This document shows, one piece after another, positions 7,619 through 16,349 of a stretch of DNA of 64,000 nt; the first letter of the stretch is position 1, and every line of letters begins with the position of its first letter. The position numbers were made by a program, and so were the translations under genes. The notes under the pieces are model-generated. The model did not search any database. It was not told the origin of the DNA and was given only the letters and a program-made list of their open reading frames with translations. The stretch is from contig OZ241208.1 of NCBI GenBank assembly GCA_965199665.1, positions 124,001 to 188,000 of the forward strand. The letters are read 5' to 3'. The stretch comes from JAVVHH01 sp965199665. GTDB lineage: Bacteria > Pseudomonadota > Alphaproteobacteria > Acetobacterales > Acetobacteraceae.

Positions 7619-9381
7619 GCGGCGGCGCCGAGATAGGAGGCGATCACGGCCGGGTCACGCCGGATGGCGTCCGGCGGCCCTTCGGCGATCTTGTGGCCGA
7701 ACGTCATCACCGCGATCCGGTCGGCCAGTCCCATCACGAAGCCCATGTCGTGCTCCACCAGCAGGACGGCGTGGCCCTCGTCGCGCAACTGCCGCAGCAG
7801 CGCCGCCAGCGCCGCCTTCTCGCCCGCGCGCAGCCCGGCCGCCGGCTCGTCCAGCAGCAGCAGCAGCGGGTCGAGGCACAGCGCCCGCGCGATCTCCACG
7901 ATGCGCTGCTGGCCGAGCGCGAGGCTGTCCGCCGGCCGGTGCGCGTGCTCCAGCAGCCCCGTCCGCTCGAGCTGGCGCGCCGCCTCCGCCATCAGTCGCG
8001 CTTCCTCGCCGCGGTCGAGCCGGAGCATGGCGGCGGCGAACGAGGCCCGCCCCCGCCCATGCGCCCCGATCGCCACGTTCTCCAGCACCGACATGCCCGG
8101 CACCAACCGCACGTGCTGGAACGTCCGCGCCAGGCCGAGCCGCGCCACCGCCTGCGGCGTGGCCCGCGGCAATGCGCGGCCCAGCAGGCGCAGCAGCCCG
8201 GCGCTGGGCCGGGTCACGCCGGTCAACAGGTCGAAGCTGGTGCTCTTCCCGGCGCCGTTGGGCCCGATCAGCGCCACGATCTCGCGTTCCGCCAGCGATA
8301 GGTCGAGCCCGTCCACCGCCACCAGCCCGCCGAACGCCTTGCGCAACCCGACGGCCTCCAGCAGCGGCGTGCCGGGCGGCGGCGCGGCCCGGGCCGGCAG
8401 CGGTGCGGCGGGCCGCAACGGCCGCGGCGCCCGGGTGCCGGCATGGCGCAGCAGCGGCCACAGCCCGTCCGGCGCCGCCTGCAACCCGCCGACCAGCAGC
8501 GCCCCGAACACGATGGTCTCGTAATTGCCCGCACTGCCGAGCAGCCGCGGCAGCCAATCCTGCAGCTGGTCGTTCACCGCCGTGACCAGCCCCGCGCCCA
8601 GCAGTGCGCCCCACACCGATCCGGCGCCGCCGATCACCGCCATCAGCAGATACTCGATGCTGGCATTGAGCCCGAACGGCGTCGGGTTCACCGAGCGCTG
8701 CATGTGCGCATACAGCCAGCCGGCGAACCCGGCCAACACCGCGGCGTAGGCGAACGCCCCCATCCGCGTGGCCGTCAGGTTGACGCCGCAACTCGCCGCC
8801 GCCGCCGCCCCGCCCCGCAGCGCCCGGATCGCCCGGCCCATCCGGCTGTCCAGCAGGTTGGACGTCAGCAGCACGCACAGGGCCACGCCGATCCAGACCG
8901 GGTAGAAATACGCCCGGCTGTCCGTCAGCGCCGTGCCGAACAGTCGCAGCGGCGGGATGCCGGAGATCCCATCGTTGCGGCCCAGCAGATCGAGATTGGC
9001 GAACACGTAATAGAAGCTCACCCCCCAGGCGAGCGTGCCAAGTGCCAGGTAATGCCCCGACAGTCGCAGCGTGATGGCGCCCACCGCTACCGCCAACACC
9101 CCGGCCGCCGCCAGCGAGGCGGGCAGGGTCAGCCAGGGGGACACGCCGTATCGCGTCGTCAGCAGCGCGGTCGCGTAGGCGCCGAACCCCATGAACGTTG
9201 CCTGTGCGAACGAGGTCATGCCGCCGAACCCGGTCAACACCACCAGCCCGAGCCCGATGATGGCCGCGATGCCGACGTAGTTGCCCAGGGTGAACCAATA
9301 CGGCGGCACCGGCAGGAGCGGCAGGCAGAACAGCGCGGCGAACAAGACGATGGGCAGGGCAGGGGGCAGGGCGCGCGTCAC
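7615..9381 (-). CDS. livMG: fused LivM-LivG: ABC permease plus ATPase
   Basis: A 588-residue fusion. Residues 1 to about 320 are a LivM permease with about nine to ten membrane segments and the GLGLVVLTGFGGMTSFAQA motif. A Pro/Ala/Arg-rich linker follows, then a LivG-type ATPase from about 340 to the end with GPNGAGKST, an atypical signature region (SLALGQQRIVEIARAL) and Walker B LLLLDEPAAGL. I chose GTG at 9381, which overlaps the livH stop as GTGA; 7615-7618 forms another GTGA with livF. The fusion fixes a 1:1 permease:ATPase pairing. Such LivM-LivG fusions are known in Proteobacteria but are less common than separate genes. Confidence 0.9.
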   Translation of the reverse strand: MTRALPPALPIVLFAALFCLPLLPVPPYWFTLGNYVGIAAIIGLGLVVLTGFGGMTSFAQATFMGFGAYATALLTTRYGVSPWLTLPASLAAAGVLAVAVGAITLRLSGHYLALGTLAWGVSFYYVFANLDLLGRNDGISGIPPLRLFGTALTDSRAYFYPVWIGVALCVLLTSNLLDSRMGRAIRALRGGAAAAASCGVNLTATRMGAFAYAAVLAGFAGWLYAHMQRSVNPTPFGLNASIEYLLMAVIGGAGSVWGALLGAGLVTAVNDQLQDWLPRLLGSAGNYETIVFGALLVGGLQAAPDGLWPLLRHAGTRAPRPLRPAAPLPARAAPPPGTPLLEAVGLRKAFGGLVAVDGLDLSLAEREIVALIGPNGAGKSTSFDLLTGVTRPSAGLLRLLGRALPRATPQAVARLGLARTFQHVRLVPGMSVLENVAIGAHGRGRASFAAAMLRLDRGEEARLMAEAARQLERTGLLEHAHRPADSLALGQQRIVEIARALCLDPLLLLLDEPAAGLRAGEKAALAALLRQLRDEGHAVLLVEHDMGFVMGLADRIAVMTFGHKIAEGPPDAIRRDPAVIASYLGAAA

Positions 9382-10397
9382 CCGTCCTCCTCCGCCGGGC
9401 CGCGCAGGGAGCGCCACAGCAGCACCGGGATGATGACGGTGAAGACGATCACCTCTTTGAACGCGCTGGCATAGAACGAGGAGAAGCTTTCCACGCAGCC
9501 GACCAGCAGCGCCGCCGCTGCCGCCAGCGGGTAGCTCGCCAGCCCGGCGATGATCGCCGCCACGAACCCCTTCAGCCCAATCAGGAAGCCGCTATCGTAA
9601 TACAGCGTCGTCAGCGGCACGATCAGCACGCCCGATGCCGCGCCGATCAACCCCGCCAGCGCGAACGCCACCCGGCCGGACAGCGCCGTGGAGATGCCGA
9701 CCAGTTGCGCCCCGAGCCGGTTGATCGCCGTCGCCCGCAGCGCCTTGCCGGCCAGCGTCGCGTTGAAGAACACCGCCAGCCCCGCCATGGTCAGCGCGCT
9801 GAGCCCGACGATCCAGAGCGCCTGCCCGGGGATCAGCAGCGAGCCCACGCTGACCCGCGCCTCAGAGAACCCGGTGGCGCGGAACCCTTCGGGCCCGAAG
9901 AACACCAGGCCGAGCCCGTTCAACGCCAGGTGCACGCCCACGCTGGCGATCAGCAGCACCAGGACGGAGGCGCGCTGCAGCGGCTGGAACGCGACCCGGT
10001 AGAGCAGCGGTGCGAGCGGCGCCACCGTGGCGACCGCCAGCAGCGCGCTGAGCACCACGCCGGGTCGACCCGGCGCCAGCAGAATGTCCGCGGTCGCGAC
10101 CAGGCCGGGCAGCACGAGCGTTTCCGCCACCAGCGCCAGCCGCACCCGCCGTTCCGCCACCGCGCCGGCCACGAACGCCGCCACGCCGAGCCCGAGCAGC
10201 AGCCACGCGCTGCCCGGCACCCGGCCGCCCTGCAGCGCCGCGTCCGTCAGCCCGCCGAACGCCACCAGCTCGCCCATCGGGATCAGGATCACCCGCGTGA
10301 CGGCGAACACCAGCACGAGCGACAGCGCCAGCAGCGCATAGATCGCCCCGTTCACGATGCCGTCCTGCAACAGGATCAGCGCGATGTCGGTGTCCAT
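9378..10397 (-). CDS. livH: branched-chain amino acid-type ABC permease LivH
   Basis: A 339-residue inner-membrane permease of the LivH family with the N-terminal QDGIVNGAIYALLALSLVLV motif and C-terminal VIIPVLLWRS. It is somewhat longer than the usual 290-310 residues because of an insertion of hydrophobic sequence in the first third (about residues 55-115). It forms the channel with the permease half of the LivM-LivG fusion. It is downstream of the binding-protein gene across a 106-bp gap that contains a strong hairpin. Its stop overlaps the GTG of livMG. Confidence 0.9.
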   Translation of the reverse strand: MDTDIALILLQDGIVNGAIYALLALSLVLVFAVTRVILIPMGELVAFGGLTDAALQGGRVPGSAWLLLGLGVAAFVAGAVAERRVRLALVAETLVLPGLVATADILLAPGRPGVVLSALLAVATVAPLAPLLYRVAFQPLQRASVLVLLIASVGVHLALNGLGLVFFGPEGFRATGFSEARVSVGSLLIPGQALWIVGLSALTMAGLAVFFNATLAGKALRATAINRLGAQLVGISTALSGRVAFALAGLIGAASGVLIVPLTTLYYDSGFLIGLKGFVAAIIAGLASYPLAAAAALLVGCVESFSSFYASAFKEVIVFTVIIPVLLWRSLRGPAEEDG

Positions 10398-10413
10398 GAT
10401 TACGGTCGCGCTG

Positions 10414-10445
10414 CCAATCCTCTCCCGCGGGCGGGAGAGGATTGG
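10414..10445. repeat. perfect 14-bp stem-loop between livK and livH
   Basis: Arms at 10414-10427 (CCAATCCTCTCCCG) and 10432-10445 are perfect inverted repeats around a 4-base loop. A smaller 7-bp hairpin (CTCTCCC/GGGAGAG, 10463-10482) lies beside it. On the transcribed minus strand these lie between the abundant binding protein and the permease. There they could protect the upstream mRNA end or reduce read-through into livH. No T-run follows, so a simple intrinsic terminator is not shown. Confidence 0.6.
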
Positions 10446-10503
10446 GTGAAAGCGATCCGGCCCTCTCCCATCGACGGGAGAGAGTACAGACGGGCCTCGC
10501 CTC

Positions 10504-11643
10504 TTACTTGATCAGCACCCATCGGCCGTTCTGGATCGTGACCATCACGCGGGCGCGATCGTCCATGCCATTGTGATCGGTCGGCGACATGTCGACGATG
10601 CCGTTGGAGAGCACCACCTCGTGCGCCTGCTCCAGCGCGTCGCGCAGCCCGGTGCGGAACGCGGGGGTGCCGGGCTTGCCGGCCTTGAGCGCGGCGGGGA
10701 TGGCGGTGCCCAGCTCGATGCCGGCGTCGAACATGTGGGCCGCAAAGGTCGAGAAGCTGCCCTCGCCGTATTTGGCGTTGTATTCCGCCACCAGCTTGGT
10801 CGCGATCGGCTTGATCGGGTTGGCGTCGTCGAGCTGGTCCGGCACCAGCACGGGGCCGGCCGGCAGGATCGTGCCATCGACGTCCTTGCCGCCGACACGC
10901 AGGAAGTCCTGATTGGTGACGCCATGCGTCTGGTAGTAGGCCCCGGCATAGCCGCGCTCCCGCAGCGTCTTCTGCGGCAGTGCCGCCGGCGTGCCGGCCG
11001 CCGCGATCAGCACCGCGTCCGGCTTGGCGCCCACCAGCTTCAGCACTTGGCCGGTCACGCTCTGATCGTTGCGGGCGTAGCGCTCGGTGGCGACGATGCG
11101 GATGCCCTTGGCCTCGAACGCCTTCTGCGCCTCGGTCAGCCAGCCATCGCCGTAGGCGTCGTTGAAGCCGATGAAGCCCACCGTCTTGACCCCGTGCGCC
11201 GCCATGTGGTCGGCGATGCCGCGCGCCATCAGGCTGTCATTCTGCGGTGTCTTGAACGCCCAGCGCCGGTTGCCCTCCACAGGCGCGATGATCTTCTCGG
11301 AGGCCGCCAGCGCGATCAACGGCACGCCCTTCTCGCCGGCCACGTCCACCAGCGCGATCGACCCGGGCGTCGCCGTCGAGCCGATCAGCAGGTCCACCCC
11401 GTTCTCGTCGATCAGCTTGCGCCCGTTGGCCACCGCACGCGACGCGTCCGTCCCGTCGTCCAGCACGAAATATTCGATCTTCTGGCCCGCGATCTCCGTC
11501 GGCAGGAAGGCGATCGTGTTGCGCTCCGGCACGCCGAGGCTGGCGGCCGGGCCGGTCGCCGAGACCGTGACGCCGACCTTGATCTGCGCCATGGCCGGCC
11601 CCGCGAGCGCCGTCGCGGCAAGCGCCAAAGCCAAAAGTCGCAT
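10504..11643 (-). CDS. livK: branched-chain amino acid-type ABC substrate-binding protein
   Basis: A 379-residue periplasmic binding protein of the LivK/receptor-ligand family. The signal peptide (MRLLALALAATALAGPAMA) has a clear AMA|Q cleavage site and the mature protein begins IKVGVTVSATGPAASLG. The lobe-linking KVTVGFIGFND-type strand and the GDGWLTE segment are typical. I chose the ATG at 11643, preceded by a purine-rich GGGGGGAC stretch. The frame is open far upstream (to 12201), but that sequence is Arg/Gly-rich and includes the palindromic repeats at 11697-11786. It is the first gene of the liv-type operon. Confidence 0.9.
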   Translation of the reverse strand: MRLLALALAATALAGPAMAQIKVGVTVSATGPAASLGVPERNTIAFLPTEIAGQKIEYFVLDDGTDASRAVANGRKLIDENGVDLLIGSTATPGSIALVDVAGEKGVPLIALAASEKIIAPVEGNRRWAFKTPQNDSLMARGIADHMAAHGVKTVGFIGFNDAYGDGWLTEAQKAFEAKGIRIVATERYARNDQSVTGQVLKLVGAKPDAVLIAAAGTPAALPQKTLRERGYAGAYYQTHGVTNQDFLRVGGKDVDGTILPAGPVLVPDQLDDANPIKPIATKLVAEYNAKYGEGSFSTFAAHMFDAGIELGTAIPAALKAGKPGTPAFRTGLRDALEQAHEVVLSNGIVDMSPTDHNGMDDRARVMVTIQNGRWVLIK

Positions 11644-11696
11644 GGATGTCCCCCCGATAAGTCGGCGAGTGGTATGGAAGGGGGCAAATCGTGTCA

Positions 11697-11786
11697 ATCG
11701 CGAGCGCCTCGGCGCTCGCGATCTATGCCAGAGGGGGGCGCCTCGGCGCTCCCGATTTATGTTGGACGGGAGCGCCTCGGCGCCCC
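11697..11786. repeat. three 34-bp-spaced palindromic repeats in the livK leader
   Basis: The 12-mer GCGCCTCGGCGC occurs three times, at 11704, 11738 and 11772, exactly 34 bp apart. Each copy is the centre of a longer hairpin. The first is perfect (12-bp arms, 11697-11722) and the other two have one mismatch each. They lie between the coiled-coil gene stop (11796) and the livK start (11643), all on the minus strand. They may act as a terminator array, an mRNA leader structure or a dispersed repeat family. A related GC-rich repeat pair lies upstream of metX. Confidence 0.7.
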
Positions 11787-11795
11787 CGTCTGACA

Positions 11796-12077
11796 TCAAG
11801 CGGTGGTGGTGGTCGGCTCGCTCGACGGGTTGGCCGCGGCCGTGTTGGCCGGGATCGCGGCCGCCAGCGAGGCGGTGTTGGCTTCCAAGGTCTGCCGCAT
11901 GGCGGACAGGCCCGCCACCTGCTCGTCCGTGGCGCCGGCCGACTTGGCGCTGGCTTCGGCGGCCGCGAGCTGGGCGACCAGGCCGCGGAAGGCGGCGGTG
12001 GCGCTGGCGATCACGGTGCCCTGCGCGGCGACGTCGTCGCGGAGTTGGGTCAGTTCCTGGTTGAGCGTGTCGGACAT
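11796..12077 (-). CDS. small coiled-coil protein of unknown function
   Basis: A 93-residue protein with a predicted heptad-rich helical middle (LNQELTQLRDDVAAQGTVI onward) and a low-complexity ANTAAANPSSEPTTTT tail. It resembles the many small alphaproteobacterial helical proteins with a DDV..Q.TVI...A....GL...L pattern, whose function is not known. No signal peptide or membrane segment is seen. The ATG at 12077 has AAGGGA 9 bases upstream. The frame also opens at an ATG at 12239 behind a very strong AAGGAGGAG site, which would add 54 Arg/Leu-rich residues with unusual codon use. That longer form (147 residues) cannot be excluded. Confidence 0.6.
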   Translation of the reverse strand: MSDTLNQELTQLRDDVAAQGTVIASATAAFRGLVAQLAAAEASAKSAGATDEQVAGLSAMRQTLEANTASLAAAIPANTAAANPSSEPTTTTA

Positions 12078-12429
12078 GGTCTGCAATCCCTTCGAGATGC
12101 GTTGTGACAGGCGAAGGCGCGCAACCGCGTGCCCCCCTCGCGCAAGAAGGCCGAGGCCCCGCGCCACGGCGGCCCATCCCGCCCGCAGCAGCCGCGGCCA
12201 TCGAGCAGCCGCCCCAAACGGATCAGAATGGCGGGTCATCGATGCTCCTCCTTGACGAGGACAGTTTTCCTAATATTCCGCCCGAACACGCGCAATCACA
12301 ATCCCGATCCATGCCCGCAGCGCTGGACAGGCCTGCGCGATCTCAACCCCGCGTGGTCACACTTTCTTCAAGAATGGCGATCATATTCAGCCAGCGGCAC
12401 GGGGCCGCAGTGGTTGAGGTTGTTGAGCC
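12078..12429. other. intergenic region with a strong Shine-Dalgarno site
   Basis: About 350 bp without a convincing conserved gene. It has an AT-richer patch (TTTTCCTAATATTCC, about 12266-12280) that may hold the minus-strand promoter of the coiled-coil gene. A minus-strand AAGGAGGAG sits 7 bases upstream of the ATG at 12239, so translation may begin there, either as an N-terminal extension or as a separate leader. Nothing else is recognised. Confidence 0.4.
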
Positions 12430-12555
12430 ATGGCGTTCGTGCGCACCGCTTTCATCATTCTGGCGCTGCTCATCGGCTGGACCGCCTTGCGTCACCAGGG
12501 CATGGCCAACGCGCCGGCGGCGTCGTTCAGTAACTCGAGCGCACTGACGGAATAG
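12430..12555 (+). CDS. possible 41-residue single-span membrane peptide
   Basis: A short open frame beginning ATG at 12430 encodes 41 residues with one strongly hydrophobic segment (TAFIILALLIGW, residues 7-18) and a polar tail rich in Ala, Asn and Ser. Its last 29 bases overlap the 3' end of the convergent hpnK-like gene. There is no convincing ribosome binding site, so it is offered only as a candidate for a small membrane protein. I know of no family match. Confidence 0.3.
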   Translation: MAFVRTAFIILALLIGWTALRHQGMANAPAASFSNSSALTE

Positions 12556-13356
12556 GGTCGGACCAGCGCCGGGCCGGGCCGAGCGCCGCGGCGACGGCCG
12601 GGTCGATCAAGGCCTGCAACTCCGCCTCCGGTTCGTAGCCCGGCATCGCGTGGCGCATGGCCGTATTCTGCCCGGTGGCGGGATGGAAATAGATTTCGCC
12701 GGCACCCGGCGGCAGCAGCGGCGCCGCCCGTAGCAGCCGGTCCCGGGTCATGTGCCCGCTCCAGGCCAGGCCCAGCACCCAGTCGTTCATGCGTAATCCG
12801 GCCCGTCGCCCCATCCGGCGCAGCACGCCCGTCCAACCCGCCAGCGCCCGTGCCGCCGGGCCCTGCGGCACGCCGCAGGCCCGCATCAGCGGCGGCGGCT
12901 CGAACGGCACCCGCAGCGCCGGCAGGCCGTGCTCCCGCCCGGTCTCGATCAGCAACCGTCCGACCGTGGGATGCACGTGCATGTGCTTGTGCGCGTTGGC
13001 GTGGTCCAGCCGCAGCCCGGTCGCCGCGAACGCCCGGTATTGCGCCGCCACCTCGGCGGCCAGGCGCCGCCGCCCACCGCGGCTGAAGAAGAACTCGAAC
13101 CCCAGCCGCACTTGATCGCTGCCATAGACACCGTCGGGGGCGGAGTGCGGCAGCACCGTCTCTCCCTCGACGGCGACCAGATGCAGCCCGACCCCGAGCG
13201 CCGGCAGACGCCGCGCCCGCCGCACCGCATCCGCCGCCGCCGGCCCCGCCACCATCAAGCTGGCCGTCGTCAGGATGCCCTGACGATGCGCCTGCTCGAC
13301 GGCCTCGTTGACCTCGACGGACAGACCGAAATCGTCCGCCGAGATGATGCAGCTGC

Positions 13357-13360
<4 letters not shown>
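12527..13360 (-). CDS. hpnK: ChbG/HpnK family deacetylase, hopanoid-associated HpnK
   Basis: About 277 residues of the YdjC/ChbG/HpnK polysaccharide-deacetylase-like fold. The N-terminal ADDFGLS metal-binding motif, GVGLHLV and HKHMHVHP histidines are present, and the sequence reads closest to HpnK of hopanoid gene clusters. The start is unusual: there is no ATG, GTG or TTG in frame between the ahcY stop and the essential ADDFG motif. The only candidate is a CTG at 13360 that overlaps the ahcY TGA as CTGA. Translation is therefore probably coupled to ahcY. The physiological substrate of HpnK is not established. Confidence 0.82.
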
Positions 13361-14682
<1,322 letters not shown>

Positions 14683-14684
14683 GG

Positions 14685-14708
14685 CGCGGGCTCCTTCAGG
14701 TGCCCGCG
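14685..14708 (-). promoter_or_regulatory. hairpin enclosing the ahcY ribosome binding site
   Basis: On the minus strand a perfect 7-bp stem (CGCGGGC/GCCCGCG) closes a 10-base loop ACCTGAAGGA that contains the AAGGA ribosome binding site of ahcY. The ATG follows 2 bases after the stem. Such a structure could limit ribosome access and be modulated by a ligand or protein. I do not recognise a known SAH or SAM riboswitch consensus, so the regulatory role is inferred. Confidence 0.5.
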
Positions 14709-14736
14709 TGATATAAGGATATGTTTATCTCTGCAA
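14708..14736 (-). promoter_or_regulatory. ahcY promoter with overlapping inverted-repeat operator
   Basis: On the minus strand TTGCAG (14731-14736) and TATCAC (14708-14713) are spaced by exactly 17 bases and resemble a sigma-70 promoter. The spacer is AT-rich in an otherwise GC-rich region. It forms an imperfect palindrome at 14710-14729 (GATAAACATATCCTTATATC). Placement between -35 and -10 suits a repressor. ArsR-family SahR regulators control ahcY in several Proteobacteria, but assignment to SahR here is inference. Confidence 0.5.
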
Positions 14737-14762
14737 GCGCGAGGGCTCCCAGCGTGGGATCC

Positions 14763-16349
14763 TCAGGGTTGCAGGATGGCGCGCAGGCCGGGCTCCGGAG
14801 GCGGAGGGTCGTTGCCTTCGCCGATCTCCCAGCCGCCGCCCAGCGCCTTGTAGAGCGCGACCAGGTCGGTGGAGACGGTGGTGGTCGCGGTGGCCAGGTC
14901 CTGCTCGGCGCCGAGCAGGGTGCGCTGGGCCGTCAGCACCTCCAGGTAGTCCGACAAGCCATTGCGGTAACGCTCGTTGGCGAGCTGCAGCGCCCGGCGG
15001 CTCTGCACTCCCTGCGCGGCCAGCCGGTCGCGGCGGAGCTGGTCGTTGCGGTAGGCGATCAGCGCGTTGTCCACGTCGTGGAACGCGCCCAGCACGGTGC
15101 GCTGGTAGTTCACCGCCGCTTCCTTGGCGCTCTCCTTGCGCAGCTCCAGCGTACGGGTGAGGCGCCCGCCCTCGAAGATCGGGATGCTGATGCTGGGGCC
15201 GACGCCGTAGGTCAGCGCGTTGATGTCCCACACGCGGGTGAACTGCGTCGCCTGCAGCGCCACGCTGCCCGACAGCGTCACGCGCGGGAAGAAGTCGGCC
15301 TGCGCGGCGCCGATATCGGCGGTGGCGGCGTGCAACTGCGCATCGGCCTGGCGGATGTCCGGCCGGCGGCGCGCGAGTTCGGAGGGCAACCCGATCGGCA
15401 CGCTGGGCGGCACCGGCGGCACTGGCTGCGGCGTGGCCAGCTCGGCCGACAGCGCGCCGGGCGGTTCGCCGAGCAGCAGGCTGATGGCGTTGATGGCCTG
15501 CAGCTGCTGGGCCTCCAGCTGCGGCAGGTTGGCGCCGGTAGCTTCCGCCTGCGCGCGGGCATTGGCCAGGTCCAGCTCGGTGGCGAGCCCGCCGACCACG
15601 CGGTCGTTGGTGACCTTGACCGCATCCTGGGCCGTGCGGAGGTTGGAGCGCACGATCCGCTCGCTTTCCTGCAGCCCGCGCAGCTGCACGTAGTTGCGCG
15701 CCAACTCCGCCAGGCTGGTCAGCAGCGTGTTGCGCCGCGCATCGGCCGAGGCTTCGACCTGCGCGGATGCACTCTCGACCTGGCGGCGCACGCGGCCCCA
15801 CAGATCGAGCTCCCAGGTCGCGTCGAACCCGGCCTGGAACAGGTCAAAGGCGCCCAGGCCGAACGAGTTGGGGAACGCGCCCTGCGTGCCGCCCAGCCCG
15901 TTGCTCTGCGTCGCCTGCGAGGAGCCGCCGCCGCCGAGCAGGCTCACCACGCCGTTCTTGCTGACCTGCTCGCGCGTGTAGCTCCCGTTGCCGTTGATCA
16001 TCGGGAACTCGTTGGCCCGGGTGATCCCGCGCTGCGCCCGCGCCTGCGCCAGGCGGAAGCTGGCCGCGCGCACGTCGAGGTTCGCGCCCGCGACCCGGCG
16101 CATCAGCGCGGTCAGCTCTGAATCGTTGAGAATCGCCCACCATTCCACATCCAGCGGCTCGGCCGCCGGCAGGCTGATCGGCCGGGTCTCGGCCTCGGTG
16201 CGCGTGCTGCGGAACCAGGAGGCGGGCGACCACGGGCTGGGGCTCTCGTAATCGGGCCCAACCGTGCAGCCTGCCAACAGGAGAAGAACAACCGCACTCG
16301 TTCTGGAAGTCACGATGAAACCCGATCTCTTGTGCACGCTAATGCCCAC
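14763..16349 (-). CDS. outer membrane efflux lipoprotein, NodT/OprM family
   Basis: Up to 528 residues with a lipoprotein signal (VVLLLLAGC) followed by TVGPDYESP, the hallmark of NodT/OprM-type outer membrane factors. Two OEP repeat domains follow (roughly 75-275 and 300-490), with the conserved DLWGRVRRQVE, RRPDIRQADAQL and GLSDYLEVL segments. It should form a trimeric channel exporting substrates from the EmrAB-like pump encoded just upstream. The start is ambiguous: GTG at 16349 overlaps the emrB end by 11 bases, and a GTG at 16313 would give the compact signal MTSRTSAVVLLLLAGC, which looks more natural. Confidence 0.9.
   Translation of the reverse strand: MGISVHKRSGFIVTSRTSAVVLLLLAGCTVGPDYESPSPWSPASWFRSTRTEAETRPISLPAAEPLDVEWWAILNDSELTALMRRVAGANLDVRAASFRLAQARAQRGITRANEFPMINGNGSYTREQVSKNGVVSLLGGGGSSQATQSNGLGGTQGAFPNSFGLGAFDLFQAGFDATWELDLWGRVRRQVESASAQVEASADARRNTLLTSLAELARNYVQLRGLQESERIVRSNLRTAQDAVKVTNDRVVGGLATELDLANARAQAEATGANLPQLEAQQLQAINAISLLLGEPPGALSAELATPQPVPPVPPSVPIGLPSELARRRPDIRQADAQLHAATADIGAAQADFFPRVTLSGSVALQATQFTRVWDINALTYGVGPSISIPIFEGGRLTRTLELRKESAKEAAVNYQRTVLGAFHDVDNALIAYRNDQLRRDRLAAQGVQSRRALQLANERYRNGLSDYLEVLTAQRTLLGAEQDLATATTTVSTDLVALYKALGGGWEIGEGNDPPPPEPGLRAILQP

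Noticed and set aside
12129..12533. Plus-strand open frames between the coiled-coil gene and hpnK
   Set aside because: Pro/Arg/Ser-rich sequences without ribosome sites or domains; they overlap likely control DNA of the minus-strand gene.
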